Below, piece after piece: positions 1 through 41,264 of a stretch of 64,000 bases of DNA. How positions within the stretch are numbered: the first letter of the stretch is position 1; each line of letters starts with the position of its first letter. The position numbers and the translations under genes were made by a program. Source of the stretch: Amoebidium appalachense (taxonomy: Eukaryota; Ichthyosporea); contig CAVNZM010000012.1 of NCBI GenBank assembly GCA_963693365.1, positions 5,146,001 through 5,210,000 of the forward strand, written 5' to 3'. A model generated the notes under the pieces. It ran no database searches, was not told the origin of the DNA, and saw nothing but the letters and a program-made list of their open reading frames with translations.

Positions 1-755
1 TTCCCTCCCCCCCCCCCCCCCCGCCTTCCTCCCCCCCTGCCCCCCCCCCCCCCCCCCCCCCCCGGCCCATCTCACCCCCCAACACACACACATACCACCA
101 CCACCAACACCACCACCCCTTCGCGTCTATCTGCCCAGCTGTCGTCCCCCTCCTCCATGACCCCTCCCCCCCCCCCCCCCCCCCGGACGCCTGCCCCTGC
201 CATGAAGACGTGGCCTACACTGTCTTCTGGCTCTTTCTTCCCCCTACCATTTACTTCCCCCCCTCCCCCCCCCGCCCGACTCTCTTTCTCTGTCTTCCTC
301 CCCCCCCCCCCCCCCCTTCCCCTCCATGCCCGTATACCTGCCCAAGCTTTTGTGGCCTCCTCCCTCCCTTTTTTTGGAGAGAAAGATGAAAGCATGCATC
401 CTTATGCTGTGCAGCACCCAATTAGACATTTAGATCCCCAATATACAACGCATGTTGGCATGTGTGCGGTGCCCACGGCTGAGTTGGCCTCATCCTCTTC
501 TTTCCTTATTTCTTGTGTTTTCCTCCTTTCTTTTTTTACTCGTCTGGTAAACGAAGGGGGTTTTTTTGTTTTGTTTTGTTTTTTTACTCCCCCCCCCCCC
601 CCCCCCCCCCCTTCCCCCTTTCCCCCCCCCCCCCCCCCCCTTTTTTTTTTCCCCCTTTCTTTCTCCTTTGTGTGTGTGTGTGTGTGTGTTAGTGTGAAGG
701 GGGGGGGGGGGGGGGTGAGACCAGCACACATGAAGTGTGCTTCGTTAATTGCCAG
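1..755. other. Non-coding, homopolymer-rich left edge
   Basis: C-runs, G-runs and short T-runs dominate. I see no exon with usable splice signals. Because the gene that follows is entered mid-frame, this stretch is most likely an intron of that gene. Proline- or glycine-rich reading frames here are translations of C- and G-runs. Confidence 0.5.
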
Positions 756-5731
<4,976 letters not shown>

Positions 5732-5919
5732 TAGTGTGTGTATCATCTGGACCAGGCTCCGAATAGTGAAGGTGAATGCTTTTGAATGGCACGTCACATT
5801 TCGAAAGGCCGCCTTGTCTCCCAACCGTTAATTATATCCCCTGGGTGATATGGGTGCAGAGTGTGGGTGGGTGGTTGAGGGAAGGGAGGGAGCGGGGTGG
5901 AGGGTTTTTTTTTTTTTTT

Positions 5920-5965
<46 letters not shown>

Positions 5966-6720
5966 AGGGTTATGAAATATATTGTCGAAAGGTCACACGA
6001 GACAGTGTAATTAGACTGAGAACAAGATGGAGGGGTTCCTTTAATATATGTGCGAATGTCGAGGGGCTTGAGTAGGTTCTATTCCAAACGTTGCTTGGTG
6101 GGAGATTTTTTCTCTTGCTACAAAATGTTAAATGTTTTACTCGTGAATGCAAACCTTTGCCTCATTCCGTTTGGTAATATAAACCGGTGAAGCATTTCAA
6201 CAGGTTTCACAAGCGATGTATCACATAACCGGGAACGCCAAATGCATGTATGGTGATTCTATAATGAGCAAGTTGGTATGCGAATGATCATTGACGATTA
6301 GCTGATGATTTTTGTTTTGTTTTTCTACGACGAATGCATATTCATTCCCCGACACTGTATATTTGTAGCTAATAAAATAGGGGGTCTGACGGAGCCGTTG
6401 CATCTCTTACCACATTACAGTTATCTCTTGTACAGGATGTTGTATTTTGCACGTATGCATACAAGACGAGGAATGACGTGTGGTGGCCATGAATGATTTT
6501 CGTGTAAAATTTTAACTGCTAGACTTGCATCACCTTGGGCAGCTGGCTGCCCTATTTAAAAAAGGACACATGTAATGTGCTGTAACCCTCCGGATGTGCA
6601 ATTTCAATGCAGCTACAGTACCATGCACCCAGGCAGACATCCATGTACTAGTCTGAGAGTTCGAAAGCTGACGTACGCGTATAGGCCGTCACAAAGTCCA
6701 CACACACACACACACACACG

Positions 6721-6761
<41 letters not shown>

Positions 6762-7000
6762 ATTCTCTCTCTATTCATCTCTCTTATTCCCACACACGTA
6801 CACATTGTCGATGTCATGCACACACACAAACACAGTGACTGTCACACACACACGCGCGCGCACTGAGGCGTGCACACACATACTGACGTGACGCACACAC
6901 ACATACATACGTACATGGACACACTACAGGTTGCAATTGGACACACACGTCCACAAACACATATGTATGCATACCCACACTTACATGCGCAGTGTACATG

Positions 7001-7074
<74 letters not shown>

Positions 7075-8194
7075 ACAAACAAACATTGTACGTCATGCAC
7101 TTACTTGACACCAGCCCATGGCCGTGGTACATTGTTAAACGGTACATCACTGCCTGGTCGCTTCACGGTGTTGGAACCCCCCCCCCCCCCCCCCATTCCC
7201 CTCCCCAATCACACACACACACCACCACCACCACCTCCTCCACCATTCCTGTGACAACTCCTCCCCGCCCTTTGCAATTGGTGGGATCCCTCCGAATCCC
7301 TCGCTCCCTTCCGGGGTAAGTGGGCCCTCGTCACCATGTACATGTATGGTTGGGGTTTCACATTACACATTGAATCCAACACATGGGCCTTCCGGTTTCG
7401 TTTCACATAGCCGAGGTACTATACGTAGCTGCCTGTACATGTGTAGAGGCTGGCCTAGTATACAAGAGCACGTGTGGCTTCTACATGTACATACATGGCT
7501 ATGATTATTTCCTAACACGTACTGACGTGTTGCCGCACGTGCGACGTTATACATCTACTCAGGCGGCTTTTAAGTATAAAAAAAAAAAAAAAAGAAAAAA
7601 AAGAAAGGAGACACCGCCTCAGTAGGTGGTAGGATTATTTCTTGCCGCACGTGAAGATATTGTTTACATTCCATTCGGTTTGCGCAATCATGGATTACGT
7701 AACCACTTTTGCCCAACGTTACGGTTCGCACCAACAACCAAAACAAACAAAAACTTCGCGGTCCGGTTCTTTGTATGTACATATGTTTGTACCTGCAAAA
7801 AAAAGGGCACTCCATGTGTGCAAAAAGGCAGAAAAGAAGAAAAAATCGCGTTTTGATTTTTTCCCCCCCCCTCTCTTCCCTTGTATACTCCTACAGCCCA
7901 GTAGCCGCTTCATGGTAATTCTTGACCCGCCCCACTGTTGGGGGTCCACCAGCATTTCCCTTAATAATGTCCCGTTCACTTGCTCCCCCTTCCCCCCTCC
8001 CCCACCCCCCCCCTCCCTCTTCTCTTCCGGTCGCCCTAACCCTTCCTCCTCCTTACTTCCCCCTACTCTTTTTTTATAAAGCTTCTGTTAAGAGTGACTA
8101 CGAAGGATCTACAACCCGATTACTAATATAACCTTTGCCATCTAACATGCCTTGTTTCCTTACTTCCAGGTCACCTCCCTGCCCACACTTCACC
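5732..8194. other. Intergenic region before the GH57 gene
   Basis: No exon recognised. It holds a T-run/G-run junction (about 5908-5964), CA arrays (about 6700-6760 and 7002-7072), A-runs near 7580, and a possible poly(A) signal AATAAA at 6371 for the upstream gene. A plausible 3' splice site just before 8170 suggests that GH57 has a spliced 5' UTR. Confidence 0.5.
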
Positions 8195-8866
8195 ATGGAT
8201 CTACCACCCACCCTTCACTCCTTCCCCACCATCTGTGGCTACGAGAAGGAAGTCGCCGCCACCACCCTCCGCCCCCGCCCGCCCACCAGCAACCTCACGC
8301 TTGACAACTTGACTGCATCCTTCGCCTGTGCCCTTCACATGCACCAACCCATCATCCCTGCCGGGCGGAACGGGGAGCTCATCTCCAACCTTCAACACAT
8401 GTTCGATTATCCGGAGGGAAAAGACAACCACAACGCATCCGTCTTCGCGTGGTGCTATGAGCGCATGGGAACCATCATCCCCCAACTTGTGGACGAAGGT
8501 TGCAACCCACGCATCATGCTCGACTATTCGGGAAACCTCCTCTGGGGCCTGCAGCAGATGGGACGGGAGGACATCCTGTCGAAGCTTCGAGAAGTCACGT
8601 GCAACCCTAAATATAATAATCACGTGGAGTGGCTGGGGACCATGTGGAGCCATGCCGTTGTGCCATCCACACCCATTCCCGATCTCATGCTGCACATGAG
8701 GGCCTGGCAGACACACTTTGCCTCCATGTTCGGCCTTGAGGCGCTCTCCCGTGTCAAAGGTAGACCCAGGTCCTCCCTCCCCCCTTGCCCCCCCCCACCC
8801 ACCCACCCTCCCCCCCCACCCCTCTCCCCCTCCACCTCTCTCCTCTCCTCTCTCTCTCTCTCTCTC

Positions 8867-8915
<49 letters not shown>

Positions 8916-9755
8916 CAGCTACCTCCCGGCCCGGCCCCATCTCAGGCACATAGGCACACACACACCTCACCCGGCCGTCTTTCCTGTGCGCAATCCACCT
9001 GCCAAATCCCCCTCCCCCCTCATTTTTCTTCCCGTTTTGCGCTACTACTTCTCGCTAATCACACCTACCCCCCCTCCCCCCTCCCTCCCCCTTCTCCGCT
9101 CCATGTATAGCTTTGCTAGTGTTGAGCAATGCGTGTCCTTTCCCTTCCACCCCCTGGCCAGTCTATTTGTGCACATACATATTGTGCCGTGTCTTGTTCT
9201 GAATTTGCGTGCCACGTGTTTTATCCTACCTCCCTACCTCAACACCCCCACGCGTCCTCCACCCAACAACAAACCAACACAGACGTATAAACACCACCTT
9301 CCAAGCCACACCCAACTCACCTTAACGAAAAAAAAAAAAAACTAACCTTCAACTCGCTCAAACCCCATTCCTTCCCCGCTCCTCCCCCCATTTCCTCCCC
9401 CCCTCCCCCCGCATCCCCTGCTTAAAAAAAAAAATTAAAAACAATGCAGGCTTCTCCCCGCCCGAGATGCACTTCCCCAACCACCCCGACACCCTGTACC
9501 AGTACATCGAGGCACTCAAGCACTGTGGCTATGAGTGGCTGCTAGTCCAAGAGCACTCCGTCACAACCCTTCAGGGCCAACCCCTCCCCGACAGCCAAAA
9601 ATACGTCCCTAACGTGCTCACTGCTACAGACTCCAAGGTATTTCCTGTTTCCCTTCTTCTTCTCCTTCTTCATCTACTTCTTTTTTTTTTCTTTCCCGGA
9701 ATGCAACAAACAAGAGGTCAAAGGCCGTATCATGGCTATTCTTTGTGCTGTCAGA

Positions 9756-9794
<39 letters not shown>

Positions 9795-10005
9795 CCTTCC
9801 CTGCCCTTTGGGCCTCTGCGGCTGGGGATAGGAGTGAGAGGTACATTAGAGGAGACTAGTGTTGTACTCTTGAGGAAGACTTGGAGAAGGTTGGGGGAAT
9901 GGGGAGGGAAGTAGGTGATGTTCCATAAACACCGCCTCCTTATGTTTGCTCAGGGAGAGGGGGGATCTAGCGTTTTCTTTATCCACTGTACAGTTATGTA
10001 TACAG

Positions 10006-10040
<35 letters not shown>

Positions 10041-11380
10041 TTTCCCGGGGAAAGCTGTTATTACGATGATGATGATACGAAACAGAAACAATAAGATTGA
10101 CATTAATGGGGAAATAACAATAGCATAACACTTGAAATATCAAAGAATAATAACAACAACAACAGCAACAGCAGCATTTATATAAACATCAATGACAACC
10201 ATTGGAAATCAAACATAGAAATAATAACTATCCACTCACACCCTGCTCGCACCCAACAACAGGGACGCACCACAACCATCCTTGCCATCATCAAGACTCA
10301 GGGCTCAGACACAAAACTCGTCGCACAGATGCAGCCCTACCACCAGGCAAAATCCATGCAAAGACCTATGAGAATTGGAAATTTCGAAGTTCCCCCCCTC
10401 GTCACCCAGATCGCAGACGGCGAGAACGGGGGTGTCATGATGAACGAATTTCCGAGAGACTTTCCCCCCATGTGGCAGAGAATGAGGGACGAGGGAAATA
10501 TGGGGACCAAGGGGGGCTCAAAGGGGGTGGTGGGGGTCAATGTGTCTGAATATCTCGAGTTGATATTCGGGGCCGGGATAGTCAGAGAGGACCTGCCTGT
10601 GTGCATGGCTGTGGGCCAACACCGCATCTGGGATAAGTCCGTGACCCCCCCCCCCCCCCCCCCCCCCACCCAACCTCCTAACCCCTCCCCCCTCCCTCCC
10701 CCTCCCCCGCCTTTGCCTGAGGATGGGCTCTGGTTTTGGTGCTTACATTCTGTTGTTTCCATGCCATTCTTATTCAGAAACACGTTTTCGTTCTTTATTT
10801 CTCACGACTTCAGCTTCGTACAGTATAGTAGCTTCCCCCCTCCCCCCCCCCCTTTCTCACCAATCCGATGATATCCTTAATCAGGAACATGTTTTTGTTC
10901 TTTGTTTCTCACGACTTTCACTCCCTACAGTATAGTAGCTTCCCCCCGTCCCCCCCCCCCCCCCCCCCCCCCTCTTCTCAGCAATCCGATGATATCCCGT
11001 CACTAAATCCCCTCCCACCCACCAGGCTGCAAGGACAGACCATCACCCCCGATAGTGTCGAGAAAGCCATTACCGAGGTGAAGCTGGCCGACCCGAATTT
11101 CCACATGGAGGGGGCTTCATGGACAAACAACATGAGCTGGGTGAAGGGGTACGAGCACGTGCTGGGGCCTATGGCCAAGCTGAGTGCGAAATTTCACGAA
11201 AAATGGGACGCAAAAATACGGGAAAATGACCGGGATATTACGCGCACTCGGGAGTATGTGGAGTCGTTGGTGTATGTTTTGCTTATGGAGACGAGCTGCT
11301 TTAGGTATTGGGGGAGTGGGGAGTGGACGGATTACGCTATCGAAATTGCAAGGAGGGGGGAGCTGGTGCTCGAAAAATAG
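8195..11380 (+). CDS. Glycoside hydrolase family 57 protein, complete, 493 aa
   Basis: Four exons with continuous phase: 8195-8759, 9450-9637, 10263-10636, 11026-11380 (TAG). The start ATG lies in CACCATGG, a good initiation context. GH57 enzymes are retaining alpha-glucan hydrolases or transferases. The family's first conserved block is visible as HMHQP (H50-P52). GFSPPEMHF (E194) fits the nucleophile block, and ADGENGGVMMNEF (D303) is a candidate for the acid/base region. The last exon carries the C-terminal helical part (WTNNMSWVKGYEHVLG). The length suits the short GH57 subgroup of cyanobacteria and algae. Substrate specificity cannot be read from sequence, and the catalytic assignments are inference. 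No signal peptide is seen. GC-rich codons contrast with the homopolymer-rich introns. Confidence 0.93.
8866..8913. repeat. CT repeat and long C-run
   Basis: A short CT array runs into about 43 C in GH57 intron 1; low complexity only. Confidence 0.9.
10715..10785 (+). repeat. Partial copy of the 110-bp GAGGATGGGCTC repeat
   Basis: Begins CCTGAGGATGGGCTCTGG in GH57 intron 3, sense orientation. It diverges after about 60 bp, so only the 5' half is convincing. Confidence 0.5.
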
Positions 11381-12935
11381 GGGTGAAGAGGGGGGGGGGG
11401 GGGGGGGGGGGGGGAGACCGATGTGGTTTATTGGGCTGAAAAGGGAATGGGGTACGGGTCCGTATATCCTTTTTTGCAACATGTCTTTTTTAAAAAAATT
11501 GTTTTAATATAGGTGGCCTAAATTGTCCATTCAAACATTTGTCCTTTGTTTTTTTCCCTATTGTCAACGGCCCGAAGCCACGGAGACCGACCCATTAGCA
11601 AGGACGAGAGAAATAAAAAGAGAAGAAAACGCACATTTGATGGTGACGATGCGCGTCTCACGTTGCATTGGACACTATTCTGCTATGTACACGTGTGTGC
11701 CTGTGTGTTTGTGCACGTGTCTGCAGTGTGTGCACAGGTGCAAGCTGTGTTTATAACTGCACGTTACGTAGAGTGTACGGTAAGTGTTCGAGCTCATTCA
11801 CGCTTGTGTATCTTTGTGGATATATACATTCCTGTATGGACATTTGTGTGATGTGTTTAAGTTGTTGGTACGCATATGCATTGGTACGTATGCATCCACG
11901 CGCGTGCTTGCAGCATAAACAACCAATAAATAATATAACTATTATGTAGTGCATGCAAGTTTTTCCTAGCAGCTCGCATGTGGATCGAGCTAAGTTTTAA
12001 GCTTGTACAGTCATACATCCATGTATCATCATGCCACACTCGTATCGGATCTGATATATACGTGTCGTGTCGCTCGTCGTACATGTATATATGTTGTACT
12101 TCCAGGACCTACACTGAAGCATCAGAACATCGACAATATTCACAACTTTTACACTAGGCCACACGCACAAACACGCACACACACACACACACACACATGA
12201 ACACCATGCACGTGACACACAGATCTAGAGATCTGGAGACACACACTCAATATGGCTTAGGTTTTAATGGGAGGCAAGTGAATTCACGGGCAGTGCTGAC
12301 TCCGTCTACAGTACACAAACCTCGTCGCCGCGTACGGCGCCGGCTAACAAATTTCAACAGTGGTTCCAGTGGTGTTGAATATATCCTCTCCCCCCCCCCC
12401 CCCCCCCCCCCCCCCCCCTTCTCCCCCCACTTCCTTCCTGCACCCTATCATACCACCCCCACGACCATTTCCGCTCCTTAAGCCTATACTCGATGACATG
12501 CATGCTCCAATGTGACATCAGGGCCTGGCCATGGCTGTGCTGCCCTGATCTGATCATACACCAAACATAAACGTATTGGGTTTCCCCGGAGATTTATACA
12601 CATATTGGGATCCACCAAGGCAATATAACTTCTCCCGCAATAGAATTTAGCTTACAGGCAAACTGAGAACCACATATTCTTTATTCAATTATTTCTATGA
12701 GCTCGTCACCCAGCCAAAGGTCAGACCCGATAGCGCATATGCGTGATTCAGGCCTTGGATAATGTATACTTGTAGACTATGGATAGAATTCAAGATGCAG
12801 AGTAACCAAATACCAACACACACAACTTTCTACCTTCTCTGTCATTCATAAGGAAATCTGCAACCCGCACCGGAAAGAAAAAATCAATGCTCTTAATTCA
12901 ACAAAATTCAAAGGAACACAGACACAAACATTTAA

Positions 12936-13021
<86 letters not shown>

Positions 13022-13351
13022 ATCCCCCCACCTCCCCCTCCTCCGGAGCTCTTAGACTAGATACGTATACTATCCGTCCATCTGAATGCTTACATAAAAC
13101 CATACATCATATATGGGGAGCCCCATCATAATGAAATATAACAGTTGCACTTCCAAAACACGCCAAATCCTACCAATATCAACCACAACCGTACACCCAC
13201 GAGGCCACTAATTAGATCAAATTCATATTCCTGTCAAAATCCTGCTACATTTTTCTAGCATCATTGACCCACCTTTATGCCTACTAGTATAATGACTTGA
13301 AATCCTGCACTATCCCGTCGAATCATGCCAAAATCCCGCCATTTCCTGCCA
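11381..13351. other. Convergent intergenic region between GH57 and SMARCC
   Basis: Both flanking genes end here. AATAAA at 11612 is a candidate poly(A) signal for GH57. On the minus strand AATAAA-type signals occur near 12681. A nearly pure C tract of about 80 nt lies at 12940-13020. No coding exon is seen. Confidence 0.6.
12940..13020. repeat. C-homopolymer tract, about 80 nt
   Basis: Two C-runs of about 40 nt separated by AA; among the longest homopolymers in the window. Confidence 0.9.
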
Positions 13352-35087
<21,736 letters not shown>

Positions 35088-36216
35088 CAAAAGTTTTGGC
35101 GCGAAATCAAGACGGACCGGACTAAAAATAGACACCGAATCAGAACACCTTTAAATGCGACTAATATGTTTATATTTACATCACTGTGATTGGTTCAGCT
35201 TTGGCGCAATCGCATACATATGATTTCGATACAGTCTGACTCTGATAGCTCTAGATCTTGGCCACTGTCATGAAGTGAAGATCTTCGGGAGGGGTCTCCA
35301 ACTCCCCCCCCCCCCTCCCCCTCCCCGAGCCTCCTCGGCGCCCCTCCCCTCCCTCCCTCCCCCCACCCCCCAATAATCCCCAACCCCCCCAGTGGCCACC
35401 CCTCTTTTTTCTTTTCTTTTTTCTTTTTTTGTTGCTGTGCACGTGCGTGTTTGTGTGCGTTTGGGGGGGGGGAACACCGTTGTGTGATTGCCCCATACAT
35501 AGTTCGATTGACTCATGATGCGCTTTGAATGCATATGAAAACCTTGTCTCCGTCTTCATATTCTTCTGTGCAAATTGGAAACAAAGTCACAGATTGTTGT
35601 CTCGCGGCCACTATGATGATTATGCATGATGCTGCAGGCACACGCAGCTAAACATTCCCACATATGAACGAGAGACTCATTGTCACTGAGAGAGGGCACG
35701 TGCCAAATCAATAATTTACTCTGCAAAGAGCCAGAACGGATACATATATTCGAATCTAAGTTTTAAATCTTAGTATACATGCATATTTCGACCTTATCTA
35801 ATTAGTTGATTTTCCTGGTGCAATGTCGTAAACAAAAAACCCCGAAAAACTCACAAATGAAGAAAACGACATAGCGCAACAAAGTACTGATATAGTCTCA
35901 TAGAAGCACATCCGCCACAAAAGGTTTCACCCATGAACTTGTTGTCAATGATATGCCGATACAACAACATACGCACATGTGATATTCGAACTAGTTATGC
36001 ATACTGCATATCACAGCAATACATGATGCTTAACAGTCGCAACCAACAACTTATACATTCAAACTATAATACCAATACATTCTCTCATATGTAGCCAACT
36101 TCTTGTTAGTAACCCATATTCAAATTTACAGACAACAAGAAAATTATACAGGCATGATAACCGGTCATATGTGGCCAACACTGGCACCACAACTCATCAC
36201 CACCCGCCACAACCAC
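35088..36216. other. Region between the SMARCC start and the PDCD7 stop
   Basis: Holds the putative SMARCC promoter (35088-35200) and AT-rich unique sequence with no splice-bounded exon. The reading frame near 35200-35300 ending VAKI lacks a convincing 3' splice site and family resemblance. Confidence 0.5.
35098..35193 (-). promoter_or_regulatory. Putative SMARCC promoter: E2F-type site and CCAAT box
   Basis: On the minus strand TTTCGCGCC lies at 35098-35106, immediately upstream of the proposed ATG, and CCAAT at 35189-35193. TTTSSCGC is the E2F consensus. The same two motifs occur before CDC45. Factor binding is inferred. Confidence 0.45.
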
Positions 36217-38987
36217 CTAATCAAACACCTTCAGATACGGCGCCCAGCTTTCATTCGACGGTGGCACGGGTTCGAGCATCTCCACAAGATCAATCGAATC
36301 AGTGAGCACTGGTGTCTGGCCGTCGGGCACTCGGTATGGTGCCCATGAAGACCTGGTTTAACAAAAAAAAAAAAAAAAAAAAAGGAGAAGAAGAAGAAGA
36401 AGAAAGAGAATGTGAGAGGGCAGAACTTGTTCGATGACTCAGAGCATGAATGGGCGTTGTCCTATATAGGTACAGTCAAGAAAAGAAAAAAAGGATTGGG
36501 TGGGGGGGTTCCCCGGGGAGGGGGGAGGGGGGGGGGGGGGGGGGGGGGGGGGATTATGCAGTTTTGTCCGGAGGATATTATTGAACGGTACACAAGCTAA
36601 TAGTTCAATCGTTTGGCACAGACATAGCTTCATTTCGCTGCATTCTTGCTGCTCACTAAGGAAATAAATGAAGAGAGAGTCCATCCTGTACAGGAAGTAC
36701 CCCAGGCAGCAAGGCAGCAAGGGGGAGGTGATGTGTGTGCTTGTGTGTGCGTGTGGGTGTGCATGCACGTGTGCGTGTGTGTGTGCATGTGCGTGTGTCT
36801 CAACCTGTGAATATGTGTGTGTGGCACTACGGGTGTGCGTGTGTGTGTCTGTGTGGCACTACGGGGGGGGTGTGTGTGTGTCTGTGTAGCACTACGGGTG
36901 TGTGTGTGCCAGTGTGTGTGCGTGTGCCTGTGCGTGTGTGGAGGGGGGAGGGGGGAACCCACCTGACATTTTCCAACCCTTCAGCCGACAACTCTGCCTG
37001 TCTCCAATACAGCTGATACTCATCCATGGTGTCCGCATCCATCACTGCTTGCCCGTTGTCCTTGGTGCCACCTACACTAACTGCTCCATTCATTCTATCA
37101 TCACCTCCAGTGGTTTGAACACCATCCGCATGTCCTGTTCCTTTTTCTCCTCTTTTTCCACCAACGCCATTTGAAGCCTCTCCCTCGCCCTCGCTTGACA
37201 CAGTCTCTTCTCTTTCCGACGAACAGCCAAAATTATCATTATCATATCTTGTGTGTTCTTTTCCCTCTTGCATCTCATTCATTTCCTTGATCTTTTTATC
37301 CTGTTGGTCCCGTTCGGCATTAAGTCTCTCCAATTCTGCACCTGTGATGGTCTGTGCCTGTGCAAGTATATTTTGTGCATGTTGAAAGCCACGGTGGAAG
37401 GCTGAATCCTCCTCGGCAGAGCTGGGCACATAGCCTGTGTGCAGGTGGTGGGTAAATAGGTGGGTGAGTGAAAACGTGGGTAGGAGCGCCCGAGGGAGAC
37501 GGGAGGGACGGAGAGAAAGAGTGAGTAAGGGATGGGGGGTGAAAGGCCACGGGCGGGGTGCTGAAGGGGCCTGAAGGAGTAGGAATAAGGCATTTTTTTT
37601 TCCTCCATAAGTGAAGAACGAGCAGTAGTGAATAAGGGTGTATGTTTGAGTGTTCTCGTCCAATCTCGGGGAAGGAGACCGGGAGCGGGGGGGGGGGGGG
37701 GGGGGGGGGGTTGAAGAGCATCAGCTAACAGTAAGCTAATCACGTAACTTATGACCCATAACCCTTAACCCCGTTTCCACGTCGTGTTACCTTGCCTGAG
37801 GGCGTCCGTGTGTCGTGCCTGTCTAAGCTGCAGTAGTAAATCCAACATCTGTGCCCATGCCCCCAATTCGTCCCCAATGCGCCCTACGTGTTTGCTGCGC
37901 ACCCGTGCAAGCTGACGTTCCTCCTCTGCCTGTGTACAGCAATAGAGAGTGAGGTTACATTACATTGTGAGTTAAGGAATAAATCAAAGCTACAACGGGA
38001 GTTGAGATGGCATAGAAAATATTGAAGAGCAAAAAAGGAATCTGATTGAGGGTTGGTTGCAAGGGGGGGAAATGGGGAAGGGGGGGAAGGGGGGGGGGGA
38101 GGGGGGGGGGGGTATCAATGCAAGTTGATTTGAAAGCTGTGTTGGCAGGCATGGTGAGTGAGCTCTTTTGGAGACAAGGGTTATTTTTAGTCTTCCCTTT
38201 TTCCTTCTTCTTCTTCTTCTTTTCTTTTTTTTGTGGGGGGGGGGGGGGGGGGGGGGGGGGGGGAGAAGGGGGGGGGGGGGGATGTATGCGTTAGAGGGTT
38301 GGAAATATGGAGGAGACAACAAAGAGCGTCAACAAAACGTCACAAACGTGGGAAATCCAAAATCAAAACAATTAAGCATGTAGGCAGAAGACACTTGAAC
38401 AGAGCCCATCATCAGGGGGGTTCCGGGGGAAAGGGGGTTGCACAATACAGAGTTCAAACCACACACGATGAAAAAACGGTGCAGAACACCACATCATATT
38501 CTGCTCAGCAACAACATTCAGAGCAGGAAACACAGGTGGAGCGCCATCTCTCCAGGTGTGGAACGCAAGCGGGTGGGCGGGCGGGCGGGTGGGCGGGCGG
38601 GTGGGCGGGCGGGTGGGCGGGCGGGGGGGGAGGGGGGGGGGGGGGGGGGGGGAGGGGTTGGCAACCTTTGCCGTTTCCGCCATCAAATGTCTGCGGGTGG
38701 CCAGCCACTCATCAGCCCTTGCATGTGCCCTCTGGAGTCTTGCTTCCTCACCCTCTCTTTCCTCTGCACGCTTCAACCTTGCACGCCTTCTGTAGGCCTA
38801 TATTTCCACCTTAGTGTGGCCAAAAGAAAACGTGTGCACAGCTACAACACAACACACAAAACTTAAGTGAGGAATGCAGAACGCAAGGGTGGTTGCCCCT
38901 TAATTTTTTTTCTTTTTTTTCTTTTTGCAAGAAAGGATCCAAATGGAAAGGCAAGGGGCGGCAGGGGGATGGCGAGGGCGGGGAGGG

Positions 38988-39018
<31 letters not shown>

Positions 39019-40576
39019 TCAATCTAGGCCTCTGAGATCGTCTGCGGGAGGCACCACCGATAGAGTGTGCGTCACCCATCCCACATCTCTGCCCCCTCCT
39101 CCCCCCCCCCCCCCCCCCCATCCCCCCCCCCCCCCCCCCCTCCCCCTTCCCTCCCCTCCTTCTCCCCGTTTAGGCTTTCACATACATACATACTCCCTTC
39201 CTCCCTCCCACTCCCCACCTTCCCTATCAACACACAGCAGGTACACCGACCTACCTTTTTGAGCTGTTTCCTGCTCTTGTAGCTGGCTAGCTGTATCCGA
39301 AGCTGTGCCATTGCTTCATCAAGACGAACCTGGATACAACCATTCCGTTATACTCCATGACTCAGACATAATCACAGACATCGTCACACTTGCCATTCAC
39401 AAGCACATGCACAAGAACATGCACATGCACATGCACATGCACACGCACAAGCGCACACGCACACGCACACGCACACGCACACGCACACACGCACGCACGC
39501 ACGCACGCCCGCCCGCCCGCCCGCCCGCCCGCCCGCACACACGCACGCACGCACGCACGCACGCACACACACACGCACACACGCACACACGCACACACAC
39601 ACACACACACACACGAACCTATGTACACACCCACTTCATCGCAGCCGCCAGCACCAAAACAGATGCACGAGCAAATCCCAAGCCACCATCGTAGCTTTAT
39701 CATGCACACACTACCCGTTGGTGCCGCAACCTACCATGCTCTAAAAACTATTGTACAGCCTAGCGGTGTTTTGTGCACCAAAAAAGAAGGACGAGTGTAT
39801 GTCTCTCGGATACATTCTTCAACATCACCGACACTTTTCTTTCAGCATTGTGTGTCTATGGGACAGGGAAGCAGAATGATGTGATGGGCAATCCCGGTTT
39901 TTTGTTAGCACACATATACTGTCATCAATTTGGAGAGCGAGGTTGGGGGAGGGGGGGGGGGGGGGGGTTTGGTTGAGTGGGATTGAGGGGAGGGGGGGGG
40001 GGGGGGGAGGGGGGGAGAGGGGGGAGGTGTGTCGGGGGAAGGGGGGGGGGGGGGGTGTGGGGGGGGGAGGGAGGGGGAGTGTTACCTGAAGAAGTCGTAT
40101 CTGCTCCAGACGTGGTGGCTCTATCTGGCGATCTGGGCCCTGCCACATAGTTCCCATCAGCGAATACACATGACGCTAAGAAGCAATAACAAATATCTCT
40201 CATTAGCATGCATCATGCTGCCATTCCCACACACACACAAAAAAAAAAATATAAAAAAAATAGAAACCGAACTGACCATTTTACTTGTAAGATAGAGCAA
40301 TGTGTGCAGGTTCCGCCATCAGCCCAGCTGTGGTGGGTGCATATGTGATGGGCTATGTTGGGTATGTTATACTTGCTCGAACCTCTTCATTACCACAAAG
40401 AGCCTAAGGCAGGCTGCAAACCCAGCCGTGTGCAGGATGGGGGGTGTTCCCACAATTCCTCTGACCCCGTGCCCAACCCCAAAAGTCCACAACACACACT
40501 CACATACACACTCATTCTCCCTCTCTCCCTCCCCCCAGCTTCTCCTCTAACTCCCCCCCCCTCACTCTCTTTCTCC

Positions 40577-40621
<45 letters not shown>

Positions 40622-41209
40622 TTGGGGCGCACATTGACAGACATGCACAGAGAAACACACTCCTTTCCCTCCTCCTCTTACTCACTCTCCTCCCTTCTTT
40701 GCATCTCGCACTGTATTCTTCTTACTATTCTCATTATATGATGGTGATGGCAATCGTGGTATTGATGCTGAGTTTGTGTGTGTGTGTGCGCGTGTGCGCA
40801 TATGTTCGTGAATGTGTGTATTGAAGGGGGGGAGGGGGGGGAGGGGCAGGCATGAGATACCATGGCAGCCAGTTGTTCTTTCTGTGCCCTCATGTCTCTG
40901 TACAGAGCCAGCACCGTGTGGCCTGCAGGCACGGGGCATTGCAGCAGTTGCTCCTCAGTCATATTCCCACCACTGTGAAAAATGGAGAGCACAGGGAAAT
41001 GAGGTGGGATATGCAGCAAACTTTTCTCTTTCTTTTTCTACTGTATTTTCCCTGGATTTTCGGTCGGGCGTGACGTGAGGGTGGATGTGCAGACACTTCT
41101 TCTCCCTCTCTACCACATTTATTTCCTCTGTGTTTTCCTTCTCTTTCTTCTCTTTTCTATTGATGGAAGCAGTTGATGTGTTACGGGATATATACATAGA
41201 GAGAGAGGG

Positions 41210-41264
<55 letters not shown>

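Noticed and set aside
35200-35320. Minus-strand frame GELETPPEDLHF...VAKI as the last exon of another gene
   Set aside because: No convincing 3' splice site and no partner exons upstream.
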